From an uncultured Candidatus Melainabacteria bacterium (GTDB lineage Bacteria; Cyanobacteriota; Vampirovibrionia; Gastranaerophilales; Gastranaerophilaceae): a DNA stretch of 64,000 nucleotides. Of this stretch, positions 17,037 to 25,130 are shown piece after piece (position 1 is the stretch's first letter; each line of letters begins with the position of its first letter). The notes beneath the pieces are model-generated. The model saw nothing but the letters and a program-made list of their open reading frames with translations. It made no database searches and was not told where the DNA came from. The translations under genes and the position numbers were made by a program. The stretch is taken from the NCBI GenBank assembly GCA_934700335.1, contig CAKUXM010000007.1, forward strand, positions 31,414-95,413, written 5' to 3'.

Positions 17037-17357
17037 CTATTTTATTAAATCTTCGCCGTCAGCTGTTTTAAAGTTGGCACAAATAATTGAAACCAAATCA
17101 ATAATCATCCACGGTAATGTAATTATAACTCCAAAGCCAAGTGTCAAAATAGTTATAAGTAATTGAGCTATTGCAGTACCTGTTTTTCCAGTATAAAATC
17201 TGTGTGCACCATAACACCCTAAAAATAAACACAACAACAATGCTGTTGTATAGGTTTTATCTTTTGGCTGACTACTTTTTCTATTTGTTTGACAACCACA
17301 ATGAACACAAATAACGGCTTCATCATGTATTTCTTTTCCACATTTACTGCAAAACAT
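17037..17357 (-). CDS. Zinc-ribbon TM2-domain membrane protein
   Basis: This 106-residue protein has the zinc ribbon MFCSKCGKEI ... ICVHCGC (1-21), then a TM2 domain: ALLLCLFLGCYGAHRFYTGKTGTAIAQLLI and a second helix ending PWMIIDLVSIICA (about 35-95). The G-x-x-G-x-HRFY-x-G motif is diagnostic for TM2. Such proteins are common in bacteria and of uncertain role. It is the first gene of the minus-strand four-gene run, with GGAG 6-8 nt before its ATG. Confidence 0.85.
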   Translation of the reverse strand: MFCSKCGKEIHDEAVICVHCGCQTNRKSSQPKDKTYTTALLLCLFLGCYGAHRFYTGKTGTAIAQLLITILTLGFGVIITLPWMIIDLVSIICANFKTADGEDLIK

Positions 17358-17496
17358 ATTTTTTCTCCTTTATAAAATAATAAAATCAGAGTAACATGAA
17401 TTATAAATTTTGTAAACACATGCCTATAGTATATTTTAGACATTTTTGTAATATTGATATTACTGTAAAATTTGCATTATATGACAAAATTAAAAC

Positions 17497-17709
17497 ATGG
17501 GTTTACGCAAGTTAAAAAACAATATTGGTCGCAAAATTAAGAATTTGCGGATAGATAATGATATTTCTCAAGAAAAACTTGCAGAATTTATTAATATGTC
17601 GAGAGAACATATCTCTTGCATAGAACGCGGCAAAAATATGCCTACAATTGAAACTCTTTTTAAATTATCCGAATATTTTAATATTAATATCAAAGACTTT
17701 TTTGATTAA
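17497..17709 (+). CDS. Small XRE-family transcriptional regulator
   Basis: A 70-residue protein consisting only of a Cro/C1 helix-turn-helix: GRKIKNLRIDNDISQEKLAEFINMSREHISCIERGKNMPTIETL spans the five helices (written across residues 11-54). It is divergent from the TM2 operon, 139 bp apart, so it may control that operon or itself. A promoter TTGATA-17-TTATAT fits upstream. The following hairpin at 17726 ends its transcript. Confidence 0.85.
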   Translation: MGLRKLKNNIGRKIKNLRIDNDISQEKLAEFINMSREHISCIERGKNMPTIETLFKLSEYFNINIKDFFD

Positions 17710-17725
17710 ACAAAAGAATACAACA

Positions 17726-17759
17726 AGAGGCGAAATTTTCGCATGAAAATTTCGCCTCT
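17726..17759 (+). terminator. Hairpin terminator
   Basis: A 15-bp stem (AGAGGCGAAATTTTC and its complement around a GCAT loop) lies between convergent genes at 17709 and 17775. The outer bases GAGGCGAA recur in other hairpins of this window. Confidence 0.75.
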
Positions 17760-17774
17760 GTTCTAATTTTAAAA

Positions 17775-18071
17775 TTACGCAACTTTTAACGTGTAGCCTA
17801 ATTCTTTAATTATTTTCAACACAGTTGATAATTGAGGTTTTTGTTCACCCTTAAATATTGCATAAAGATTACTTCTTGAAATACCTGTTTTTTTAGACAT
17901 TCCCATTATTGTATCTTTTGCTTTTACTGCATATTCAATAGCTTTTATAAAAGCGTTTAAATCATTGTCTTTTAAAAATTCTTCAAATCCGATATTTAAC
18001 CACTCTTTTATATCGTCATCAGTTTTTAAATCAGATAAAATATAACCATTAAAAGAACCTGTTTTATTCAT
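17775..18071 (-). CDS. HigA-like antitoxin (HTH)
   Basis: A 98-residue helix-turn-helix protein of the addiction-module antidote type. The DNA-binding domain is TIMGMSKKTGISRSNLYAIFKG-like (about 54-76) with a final EL.G.LKV beta end; the N-terminal 50 residues would wrap the toxin. Its start overlaps the toxin gene by 8 bp, the usual coupled arrangement with the toxin first. Most likely it represses the operon through the palindrome upstream of the toxin. Confidence 0.85.
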   Translation of the reverse strand: MNKTGSFNGYILSDLKTDDDIKEWLNIGFEEFLKDNDLNAFIKAIEYAVKAKDTIMGMSKKTGISRSNLYAIFKGEQKPQLSTVLKIIKELGYTLKVA

Positions 18072-18390
18072 TTTCTAATCTCCATTCATTTAAAAGTTCG
18101 TGTGCTTTTTGAATATCTTTCGATTGTTTTGATTTGTCGCCACCATTTATCAATAAAACAATTACATTTTGAATTTCAGTGTAATAAATTCTATAGCCTT
18201 TTCCAATAGTAAATCTCAATTCTGAAATATCATTTGAAACCTTTTTGCAATCACCAAAGTTACCATCTTCAAGCCTTAATATTCTCTGATTAATTCTTTT
18301 TCTTATAGCTGAATCAAGAGAATTTAGCCAGTCTACAATTGGTGCAGAACCGTTTTTACAAATTAAAAATTCTATTTTGTAATTATTCAT
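18064..18390 (-). CDS. HigB/RelE-family toxin (mRNA interferase-like)
   Basis: The 108-residue protein matches the phage-derived Gp49-like/RelE toxin family: IVDWLNSLD near 18-26, ELRFTIGKGYRIYYTEI (about 58-74), LLINGGDKSKQSKDIQKA (about 79-96). These toxins cut mRNA on the ribosome; basic R and K positions in the middle and C-terminal K-x-x-K motif support this. It is translated first, with the antitoxin overlapping by 8 bp. The promoter -10 ends only four bases before the ATG, so the mRNA should be leaderless. Activity was not tested; some of these pairs are inert. Confidence 0.87.
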   Translation of the reverse strand: MNNYKIEFLICKNGSAPIVDWLNSLDSAIRKRINQRILRLEDGNFGDCKKVSNDISELRFTIGKGYRIYYTEIQNVIVLLINGGDKSKQSKDIQKAHELLNEWRLENE

Positions 18391-18393
18391 ATA

Positions 18394-18423
18394 TAGTGTA
18401 CTGTATTCGGTACACTATGTCAA
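18394..18423 (-). promoter_or_regulatory. Toxin-antitoxin promoter with palindromic operator
   Basis: TTGACA (complement at 18418-18423) and TACACT (18395-18400) are 17 nt apart. The spacer and -10 are covered by a perfect inverted repeat TAGTGTAC-N8-GTACACTA (18394-18417). Repressor binding would block the promoter, as expected for antitoxin autoregulation. Confidence 0.8.
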
Positions 18424-18469
18424 TTATTCAAAAGTATTACTGATTGAATTTAAGCACAAATCTTAAAAC

Positions 18470-19528
18470 TTATTCTTTTTCAAAAGCTTCTTTGATAGAA
18501 ACTTCATACGGCGCACGCAATATACCTTTTTCTGTGATTATACCTGTGATAAGTTCGTTTGGAGTTACGTCAAATGCAGGGTTTAAAAATCTTATTCCCT
18601 CAGCGCAAACTGTTTTGCCATTAATATGTGAAACCTCTTCGTGGGAACGTTCTTCAATAGGTATTTCTTTACCAGATTTGATGTTTCTATCGATTGTTGA
18701 AAGCGGTGCAGCAATATAGAAAGGAACATTATGATATTTTGCAGCAATTGCCACTGTATAAGTACCGATTTTGTTTGCAGTATCACCGTTTGATGCAATT
18801 CTGTCAGCACCAACTACAACCATATCAATCATACCCTTGTTCATAAAATATGAACACATTCCGTCAGTAATAAGAGTTACTGGAATACCGTCTGTTTTAA
18901 GTTCAAAAGTTGTAAGTCTTGCACCTTGTTGTCTAGGTCTTGTCTCGTCTGCAAAAACTTGTATTGTATTATCTTTTGCAAAAGCTGAACGTATAACGCC
19001 TAATGCTGTACCATAAGCAACCGTAGCCAATGCGCCAGCGTTACAATGTGTAAGAATTGTTGCGCCTTTTGGAACAACTTCTGCGCCGTAATCGCCCATT
19101 TTTTTATTAATTTCAATATCTTCATTCTCCATTTTGATACCGTTTTCAACCAATTCTTTTACGATACCGTCAATGTCAGAAGTTGAATTTTCAATCAATT
19201 CTTTTTGTTTTTTGCAAGCCCACATAAGATTTACTGCAGTAGGTCTTGAAGTCGCCATATAATCAGCTTTTTCTATTAATTTTTTAATAAAATCATCTCT
19301 TGAAAGATTTTGTTTTTGTATTTCTTGAGCATAGAGAGCAACCCCGTGAGCGCCAGCAATACCAATAGCAGGAGCACCTCTCACTATCATTGTTTTGATT
19401 GCATCATACATTTCGTCGCCTGTTTTCACATCGACATGTTTAAATTCGTAAGGCAAAATTGTTTGGTCAATTAATCTTGAAAAATCATCTATCCATTCAA
19501 TTGTTTTTATCTTACTGTGAAATTCCAT
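18470..19528 (-). CDS. mtnA: S-methyl-5-thioribose-1-phosphate isomerase
   Basis: MtnA converts methylthioribose-1-phosphate to methylthioribulose-1-phosphate in the methionine salvage pathway. The 352 residues show all family landmarks: RGAPAIGIAGAHGVAL (about 50-65), RPTAVNLMWA, the catalytic Cys in LTHCNAGALATVAYGTAL (about 157-174), ETRPRQQGARLT, and the Asp in VVGADRIASNGDTANKIGTY. A GGAG lies 6 nt before the ATG. It is downstream of the 19559 membrane gene. No other methionine salvage gene is in the window, so it may be part of a shortened shunt. Confidence 0.95.
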   Translation of the reverse strand: MEFHSKIKTIEWIDDFSRLIDQTILPYEFKHVDVKTGDEMYDAIKTMIVRGAPAIGIAGAHGVALYAQEIQKQNLSRDDFIKKLIEKADYMATSRPTAVNLMWACKKQKELIENSTSDIDGIVKELVENGIKMENEDIEINKKMGDYGAEVVPKGATILTHCNAGALATVAYGTALGVIRSAFAKDNTIQVFADETRPRQQGARLTTFELKTDGIPVTLITDGMCSYFMNKGMIDMVVVGADRIASNGDTANKIGTYTVAIAAKYHNVPFYIAAPLSTIDRNIKSGKEIPIEERSHEEVSHINGKTVCAEGIRFLNPAFDVTPNELITGIITEKGILRAPYEVSIKEAFEKE

Positions 19529-19558
19529 TTTTACTCCTAGCTATTTTTAGATTTTATT

Positions 19559-20074
19559 TTATTTGATTTCAATATCAATATTTTCGTTATTACCTTCTTT
19601 TTTAATACCCGAAATTGCTTCATAGATATAAGCTGTAACCATGCCTGTAAAAGCATTCATCAAAGCTGATAATAAAGCAACAAAGATGACTAACATAACT
19701 AAAACGATAAAGCCACCAAAATTATTGAAAAAATATAGTAAAAATGAAGTGTGTACTGGAATAAAACTCAAAAGAGCATGGAAACCTTTAGATAAAAGAC
19801 TCAACAAAATATCTAACGGCACAAATACAATTGAAAAAGCTATAAATGAAACAAACCCAACCGTAGCACCAAATATTGAGCCCTCTCTTAAATCGAAAAT
19901 GCCAATCATGTTATTTCTTTTCATGTAATACAAAATGCCACCGCTCAAAACCAACATCAAAATTGAAAAAGAAAACACATTAATATATGGAATAATTGAT
20001 ACAACTGCAAGCGCAGCACCTGCAATAGCACTTAAAATAGCGATTTGTTTTAATAATAATACGTTTATGTTCAT
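19559..20074 (-). CDS. Integral membrane protein, four helices
   Basis: No family is recognised. The 171 residues contain about four membrane helices (roughly 8-30, 35-50, 68-95 and 118-148) and a short charged C-terminus. GAGG lies about 8 nt before the ATG. It sits between ruvC and mtnA on the same strand with small gaps, so it may be in one transcript with them. Function cannot be inferred. Confidence 0.65.
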   Translation of the reverse strand: MNINVLLLKQIAILSAIAGAALAVVSIIPYINVFSFSILMLVLSGGILYYMKRNNMIGIFDLREGSIFGATVGFVSFIAFSIVFVPLDILLSLLSKGFHALLSFIPVHTSFLLYFFNNFGGFIVLVMLVIFVALLSALMNAFTGMVTAYIYEAISGIKKEGNNENIDIEIK

Positions 20075-20097
20075 AATTTTAACCTCATTTTTTATAG

Positions 20098-20589
20098 TTA
20101 TTGTGCCACAAGTTTACCGTTTGCGCAACATCTAGCACAGCATATCCCCATGGCGATAGAATCCACTGTATCATCTAATTTTGGTAAAGTTTCTCGATTA
20201 AGTGTAATTTTTACCATTTTTTCTACTTCTTTTTTATCGGCACGCCCAAAGCCTGTTAGAGTTTGTTTAATTTCCAATGGCGTAAATTCGTAAATAGGAA
20301 TGCCGTATTTTTCAAGCGCCATAATGATTACACCTCTAGCCTCTGCAACCGGAATAATTGTTTTTTGGTTTTTAAAATAGAACAATTTTTCCACAGAAGC
20401 AGCATCTGGTTTAAATTTTTCAATAATAGAGCACAAGTCCTCAAAGATTTCAAACAATCTTTGAGAGTCTTTTTGAATAGATTTAGTTTGAATAGAACCA
20501 GAAGAGAGCAACTCTAAATTATCACCTTCAGCCTTCAAAAGCGAATAACCTACAATAGCCATTCCTGGGTCGATACCAAGTATTAACAT
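20098..20589 (-). CDS. ruvC: Holliday junction resolvase RuvC
   Basis: RuvC cuts Holliday junctions made during recombinational repair. From ATG 20589 the 163 residues have the usual length. The four acidic catalytic residues fit: Asp in ILGIDPGMA, Glu in SVEKLFYF, and two Asp in KLDDTVDSIAMGI. The C-terminus is unusually Cys-rich (CCARCCANG). A longer frame extends to 20670 but has no start signal. TGG-TATAAT ends 6 nt before the ATG and no Shine-Dalgarno exists, so the mRNA should be leaderless. ruvB is elsewhere (26.2 kb); ruvA is not in the window. Confidence 0.93.
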   Translation of the reverse strand: MLILGIDPGMAIVGYSLLKAEGDNLELLSSGSIQTKSIQKDSQRLFEIFEDLCSIIEKFKPDAASVEKLFYFKNQKTIIPVAEARGVIIMALEKYGIPIYEFTPLEIKQTLTGFGRADKKEVEKMVKITLNRETLPKLDDTVDSIAMGICCARCCANGKLVAQ

Positions 20590-20595
20590 ACTCTG

Positions 20596-20604
20596 ATTAT
20601 ACCA
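20596..20604 (-). promoter_or_regulatory. Extended -10 element of leaderless ruvC
   Basis: TGG-TATAAT, then CAGAGT, then ATG: the predicted +1 is the A of the start codon. No good -35 is visible, which the TGn extension can compensate. Confidence 0.7.
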
Positions 20605-20676
20605 AACATTTATAAGAAAATCTAAACGTAAAATAATGGTAATATTTAAGCTGAACGCATATATTAACATTTGTAA

Positions 20677-20693
20677 AGTGTAGAAAAGACACT
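20677..20693. promoter_or_regulatory. Inverted repeat AGTGT-N7-ACACT, site 1
   Basis: AGTGT and ACACT separated by 7 nt, flanked by AA...AA. An element with the same sequence and spacing lies at 20789-20805. The two bracket the promoter at 20743-20771, so they may be an operator pair. Confidence 0.5.
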
Positions 20694-20742
20694 AATATGT
20701 ATAATTTTGGGAATTTGCGTAAAATTAATAAAAAACAAACAG

Positions 20743-20771
20743 TTGACTTTTCTTTTTATTATGTGCATAAT
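20743..20771 (+). promoter_or_regulatory. Sigma-70 promoter of the orphan RNA
   Basis: TTGACT (20743-20748), a 17-nt spacer, then CATAAT (20766-20771). It reads into a 125-nt untranslated region that ends in a terminator, upstream of rsgA's own promoter. Confidence 0.65.
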
Positions 20772-20777
20772 TATACA

Positions 20778-20902
20778 TGTGGATTGAAAGTGTAAAAAGA
20801 ACACTAAATACATTTACTCTAATTTATATAAACTCCTAAAAAAAATAAACACTAAAAAGACCATTAGGATGCAGAAAACACCGCCTCAAAGGCGGCTTTT
20901 TA
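20778..20902 (+). ncRNA. Candidate small RNA, about 125 nt
   Basis: The region starts at a consensus promoter and ends in a hairpin CCGCC-TCAAA-GGCGG followed by CTTTTTATT (20881-20902). Within it is a second copy of the inverted repeat AGTGT-N7-ACACT (20789-20805), which would fold as the 5' hairpin, and a third partial copy ACACTAAAAAGA. No open reading frame of note is present. It could be an autonomous small RNA or a separately terminated leader; rsgA has its own promoter after the terminator. No known RNA family is recognised. Confidence 0.5.
20789..20805. promoter_or_regulatory. Inverted repeat AGTGT-N7-ACACT, site 2
   Basis: Same sequence core and same 7-nt spacer as the element at 20677-20693; the two centres are 112 bp apart, about 11 DNA turns. 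It lies just past the predicted transcription start. Confidence 0.5.
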
Positions 20903-20958
20903 TTATCTGGTTTTATTGTTTGAAGATAAAATTCATTCATGATACTATTAACTTCGTT

Positions 20959-21966
20959 ATGGTAAATCAAGGTCAAATTCTAAAAATTCATTCTGATTTC
21001 TACTATGTAAATTCAAACAACGTTTTACATGAATGTAAATTGAGAGAAGTTTTAAAAAAACAAAAACAACGTGTTGTTGTTGGCGATTTTGTTGAATTTG
21101 AAGACGAGAAAATTACCAAAATCTTACCTCGTAAAAACTTTATCCCTCGTCCTGCAGTGAGTAATGTTGACCAGATGATTGTTGTTTCAGCCGTAAAAGA
21201 ACCTGCATTAGATTTTATGCAACTTAACAGATATATTTGTTTTGCAAAATATTACAACATTCCTGTAAAGCTTTGTTTTAACAAAAATGATTTATCAAAC
21301 GATGACATGCTTATCGAGAGAGTTTTTTCAATTTACGAACCTCTTGGATACGATATCGTATTCACATCTGCACTTGAAAACTCAAACATAGACGATTTTA
21401 TGGAAATTTTGAGTGGCAAAACAACTGCCTTATGCGGAAATTCCGGAGTTGGAAAATCGAGTTTAATAAATGCAATTAATCCAAATCTAAATCTTAAAAC
21501 AAAAACTGTAAGTGAAAAAACTGAACGAGGCACTCATACGACGAGACATTGTGAAATCATAAAAGTTACAGAAGATATAAACATCGTAGACACTCCTGGT
21601 TTTTCAAACCTTAGATTTGATTTTATTTTACCAACAGAAATTAGCAATTTATTTGTAGAATTTGATAAATACAAAGGTTTATGTAAATATTCAGATTGTA
21701 TTCATTTTCACGAAGACGGTTGTGCTGTTTTAAAAAACTTACCAAAAATAGCCGAAACGAGATACGAAAGTTACGTTTCATTTGTAAAAGAAGCACAAGA
21801 ATACAAAGAAAAAGTTAAATACTCAGGTGTAAAGACAGAAACTTTTTCAAAAGAACACAACAACAAATCTATGGCGAAAATCAGCGCTAGAAAACGTCAA
21901 GACTCAAGAAGATTATCAAAACAAAAATTAGAAAAAGAGGACTTAGAACATGAAGAATTATATTGA
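20959..21966 (+). CDS. rsgA: Small ribosomal subunit biogenesis GTPase RsgA
   Basis: RsgA is a circularly permuted GTPase that checks late 30S assembly. The 335 residues from ATG 20959 show an N-terminal OB-like domain (1-70), the permuted GTPase order G4 (CFNKND) then G1 (GNSGVGKSSLINAI) then G3 (DTPGFSN), and the C-terminal zinc site CKYSDCIHFHEDGC. A longer frame to 20869 overlaps the small RNA terminator and is rejected. The promoter TTGAAG-17-TACTAT ends about 10 nt before ATG with no Shine-Dalgarno, so the leader is only a few bases. The next gene overlaps by 17 bp. Confidence 0.93.
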   Translation: MVNQGQILKIHSDFYYVNSNNVLHECKLREVLKKQKQRVVVGDFVEFEDEKITKILPRKNFIPRPAVSNVDQMIVVSAVKEPALDFMQLNRYICFAKYYNIPVKLCFNKNDLSNDDMLIERVFSIYEPLGYDIVFTSALENSNIDDFMEILSGKTTALCGNSGVGKSSLINAINPNLNLKTKTVSEKTERGTHTTRHCEIIKVTEDINIVDTPGFSNLRFDFILPTEISNLFVEFDKYKGLCKYSDCIHFHEDGCAVLKNLPKIAETRYESYVSFVKEAQEYKEKVKYSGVKTETFSKEHNNKSMAKISARKRQDSRRLSKQKLEKEDLEHEELY

Positions 21967-22813
21967 TTTAATTGAGAAAAAATTAAACGAATACATTCCA
22001 GTACAGTACCCAGAAGAAATATTTGAATCAATGAGATATAGTGTACTTGCCGGAGGTAAAAGACTAAGACCAGTAATGTGTCTAGAAACTTGCAAACTTT
22101 TTGGAGGAAGCATTGAAGATGCACTACCAATTGCTTGTGCGATAGAAATGTTACACGTACAAAGCTTAATCCATGATGATTTACCTTGCATGGATAACGA
22201 CGATTTCAGACGTGGCAAACCTTCAAACCACAAGGCTTTTTCAGAATCAACAGCAGTTTTAGCAGGTGATGCGTTAATAAGTTATGCTATTCAAGTTATT
22301 ATTGAAAAATCTAAAAATTTACCAGCAGAAAGAGTTTTAAAACTTATTGAGTTATTCTCAAACGCAGCTGGTGTATACGGTATTATTGCAGGTCAAATCG
22401 TTGATATTGCTTCCGAAGGTAAAAAAATTGACGGCAAAACTCTTGAATATATTCACACACACAAGACAGCTGACATGTTCAGATTTGCACTAAAAGCTGG
22501 TGGTGTAGTTGCTGGTGTTTCTGACGAAGTTTTAGAACACTTAGACGAACTTGGTTTAAAATTAGGGATTGCGTTCCAAATTTGCGATGACATTTTAGAC
22601 GAAACTTCTACTTTTGAAGAAATGGGTAAAACTTTAGGAAAAGATGAAGTAGCCGAAAAGTCTACATACACTAGATTGTACGGATTAAAAGAGTCTGAAT
22701 GTAAAGTTGATTGCCTACTTGATGAATGTCGTGTTATACTTAACAAATATAATATTAAATCAGAGGTATTAGAGGACATAATTTCTTCTATAGAGAGAAA
22801 GGCTAAAGTTTAA
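21950..22813 (+). CDS. ispA: Geranylgeranyl/farnesyl diphosphate synthase
   Basis: This prenyl transferase condenses isoprenoid units into farnesyl or geranylgeranyl diphosphate. The 287 residues contain the first Asp-rich motif in SLIHDDLPCMDNDDFRRG (about 80-97) and the second in QICDDILDETSTFEEMGKTLGKD, with GGKRLRP near residue 35. The short-chain FPP/GGPP synthase type fits. AGAGGA lies 8 nt before the ATG, and the gene overlaps the rsgA end by 17 bp, so both are in one operon. A DUF212 phosphatase-like gene follows 2 bp downstream. Confidence 0.9.
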   Translation: MKNYIDLIEKKLNEYIPVQYPEEIFESMRYSVLAGGKRLRPVMCLETCKLFGGSIEDALPIACAIEMLHVQSLIHDDLPCMDNDDFRRGKPSNHKAFSESTAVLAGDALISYAIQVIIEKSKNLPAERVLKLIELFSNAAGVYGIIAGQIVDIASEGKKIDGKTLEYIHTHKTADMFRFALKAGGVVAGVSDEVLEHLDELGLKLGIAFQICDDILDETSTFEEMGKTLGKDEVAEKSTYTRLYGLKESECKVDCLLDECRVILNKYNIKSEVLEDIISSIERKAKV

Positions 22814-22815
22814 GA

Positions 22816-23289
22816 ATGGAAAACATTTCTGCATTAATTTATAACAATGGTATAGAAGCTTTATTCGTAGGACTTACAGCAGCGATAATAGCTCAAATCA
22901 TCAAATTTTTCTTACATTTAATTGTACACAGAAAAGTTGATTTCAGAGTATTCACAACTACAGGCGGTATGCCAAGTTCTCACTCTGCAGGTATGATGGG
23001 TTTAGCCGTTTCAGTTGGTATTATTGCAGGTTTTGATTCATTGTATTTTGCAGTTGCAGCGGGTAACGCTCTTGTTGTAATGTACGATGCTGCAGGTATT
23101 AGACGTGCTTCTGGTAAAATGGCTGTATGTTTAAATAAGATGATGGACGATTTTTACAACCACGATACAGCAGCTATCGGTACAAAATTAAAAGAACTTT
23201 TAGGACACACACCTTTAGAAGTTTTTGGTGGTGCAGTTCTTGGTATTGCATATGCATACTTTGTACACTATTATCTTTTAGTAGGTTAA
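22816..23289 (+). CDS. DUF212 membrane protein (divergent PAP2 family)
   Basis: This 157-residue membrane protein belongs to the acid phosphatase/vanadium haloperoxidase-related family (DUF212). Landmarks are GGMPSSHSAGMMGL (about 55-68) and MYDAAGIRRASG (about 93-104), with C-terminal LLGHTPLEVFGGAVLGI. The PSSH set includes the catalytic Ser-His pair of PAP2 enzymes. It sits directly after a prenyl synthase, so a role on polyprenyl phosphates is plausible, but the substrate is not known. Gap to ispA is 2 bp. Confidence 0.85.
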   Translation: MENISALIYNNGIEALFVGLTAAIIAQIIKFFLHLIVHRKVDFRVFTTTGGMPSSHSAGMMGLAVSVGIIAGFDSLYFAVAAGNALVVMYDAAGIRRASGKMAVCLNKMMDDFYNHDTAAIGTKLKELLGHTPLEVFGGAVLGIAYAYFVHYYLLVG

Positions 23290-23292
23290 TCC

Positions 23293-24918
23293 TTAATCGA
23301 TATCATCATCTTTATGTTCTTTGATAACTTCATCAAGAACAGATACCATCATTTTTGTGTACTCTTCTGGATTGTTAATTGATAAATCTCTTAATTTATC
23401 AAATGATTTGTCGTTTTGAAATTCTGCAGATTTTAAAGCTTCTTTTGTTCCTTCAATAACTGTTTTTGTAGGGTTAATACCTCTTTTATCATATTTCATG
23501 GCTTGATTAATACTGTCTTTTGACATACCGATTAATGTTTTTAATTCATCGTTATCAGTATCTAAATTGTTAAACACAAACGAAATCAACATTCTTGGCG
23601 CAATTTGATTTGTTGCCCAATTACCTTTTTTCAATTTTTCTGCAACCATACCTACCGAAGTTTCTACGGCAACATCTCTTGTCTGTGTTAAAACTTCATC
23701 TAACAATTCACAACCTGTGCCTGTTCCTGGAATAACAGAATCTAGCAAACCTATTATAAATTTTTCTCCGCCACTTACTGTTGAAGAATAAGCAAGCTTT
23801 TTAAATGTCTTCATATCAAACGCATTATCAGTTTTGTATGACATTTTATCAGAACCATCTACAAGCATTTTTACACCTGCAGTTGAAACTGCTTTTGTAA
23901 CCAATTTTGCAAAACCAGCTTCTGGGGCTGTTAGCATAACTAAAGCTCCCAATGCAGAACGAGTTGCACCTCTAACTGCTGCCGCACCAATTATTTGTGA
24001 ACGATTATATTTATCAACTCTTTCTTGAATATTATTTTTTGTACCATAAGCTTTTACATAAGCCTCATCATAATCCTTCTTCAATTCTTTGATATTTTTA
24101 CCTTTACTCAAATTTATTGAAGTTTGTTTTGTTGTTTCAATCAAAAATTTTGTCATCAAACCATAGGCATTGTATCTTTCTTGGTCAGACATTTTTTCAG
24201 TATCCATACCGCTTGCTTTTAGAGTACTGTCCAATGTCTCTTTTGAACCAACAATACTTACCAAATCATTTTCCATATTTTTTAAGATGTCTTCTTTTTT
24301 AGTTGTTTTATCAAAGTATGGAACAGAGCCTACATTTGCAAAATAATTAGGAATTCTTTCTTTTTTATCCTTTAATACGCCATTATTTTCATCATAAATC
24401 GCAATATCATCTTTCAATTTTGCAGAAACGATATCTGACACAGATTTAGTTGTAATAGCCATGTTAAACTGTTTTGCAGTCTTTTCATAGTTTCTAATAT
24501 TTGATTGGTTATATTCAACTCCAAAAGTTTCTTTAAATTTTTCTTTAAAATCACCATTGTTAATAGAGTCTTTCAAATCAGTAATTTGAGTATTGTAATT
24601 TTCAATATCTGCTTGAACTAAATGAGCTCTGTTATTTGAAGCCCATAAAGCGCTAACGTTGTCGGCAACTCGTCCTGCCCAACCTTCTGAAGCAAGTTGA
24701 CCGTTTAATGATAGTTGTGCATTCTTACCAGCATCTAATAATGAATCTGCTGTTTTTGTATATTGTTTTATTCTATTTGATTTTCCGGTAAATGTAAGAT
24801 TTGTATTGCGCTCAAAAGTATCTGGTTTTTGGACAAAATTACTTTGTCTAAACCCAGATTTAATAGGTTTATCTTGAATTTTCATATTTGGAGTATTAAA
24901 ATTTATTGATATATTCAA
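23293..24918 (-). CDS. Unknown protein with F-x-G N-terminal motif
   Basis: No family is recognised. From the TTG at 24918 it has 541 residues (a GTG at 24930 adds four). The start is not certain: AGGTG lies 7 nt upstream of the TTG, and the N-terminus then reads MNISINFNTPN, like the other F-x-G proteins. A polar leader of about 45 residues ends in LTFTGK (F43-K46), followed by a mostly helical, charged protein. A hydrophobic Ala/Gly-rich stretch (about 310-345, RGATRSALGALVMLTAPEAG and ensuing) could insert in a membrane, as in some pore or toxin-like proteins. It is convergent with DUF212 (4 bp gap). Confidence 0.6.
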   Translation of the reverse strand: MNISINFNTPNMKIQDKPIKSGFRQSNFVQKPDTFERNTNLTFTGKSNRIKQYTKTADSLLDAGKNAQLSLNGQLASEGWAGRVADNVSALWASNNRAHLVQADIENYNTQITDLKDSINNGDFKEKFKETFGVEYNQSNIRNYEKTAKQFNMAITTKSVSDIVSAKLKDDIAIYDENNGVLKDKKERIPNYFANVGSVPYFDKTTKKEDILKNMENDLVSIVGSKETLDSTLKASGMDTEKMSDQERYNAYGLMTKFLIETTKQTSINLSKGKNIKELKKDYDEAYVKAYGTKNNIQERVDKYNRSQIIGAAAVRGATRSALGALVMLTAPEAGFAKLVTKAVSTAGVKMLVDGSDKMSYKTDNAFDMKTFKKLAYSSTVSGGEKFIIGLLDSVIPGTGTGCELLDEVLTQTRDVAVETSVGMVAEKLKKGNWATNQIAPRMLISFVFNNLDTDNDELKTLIGMSKDSINQAMKYDKRGINPTKTVIEGTKEALKSAEFQNDKSFDKLRDLSINNPEEYTKMMVSVLDEVIKEHKDDDID

Positions 24919-25130
24919 AATACAGTACACCTATAAATAGAACACAACCTACTCCACTTTAAAGTCTCAAACAAAAATTTTATTGCTAATAAATTAAAAC
25001 ATGTTAAGATTTTGTTACATGGCTAATAACAAGAAAGGACATGTTTTTTGACCAAATTTTTAATTCTAAAAATACAAAAATTTTAATGCTTTTGATATAC
25101 TAAATTACAGAAAATTTAGGAGAAATAAAA

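Noticed and set aside
20869..20958. Upstream in-frame extension of rsgA
   Set aside because: It covers the terminator of the small RNA and the rsgA promoter.
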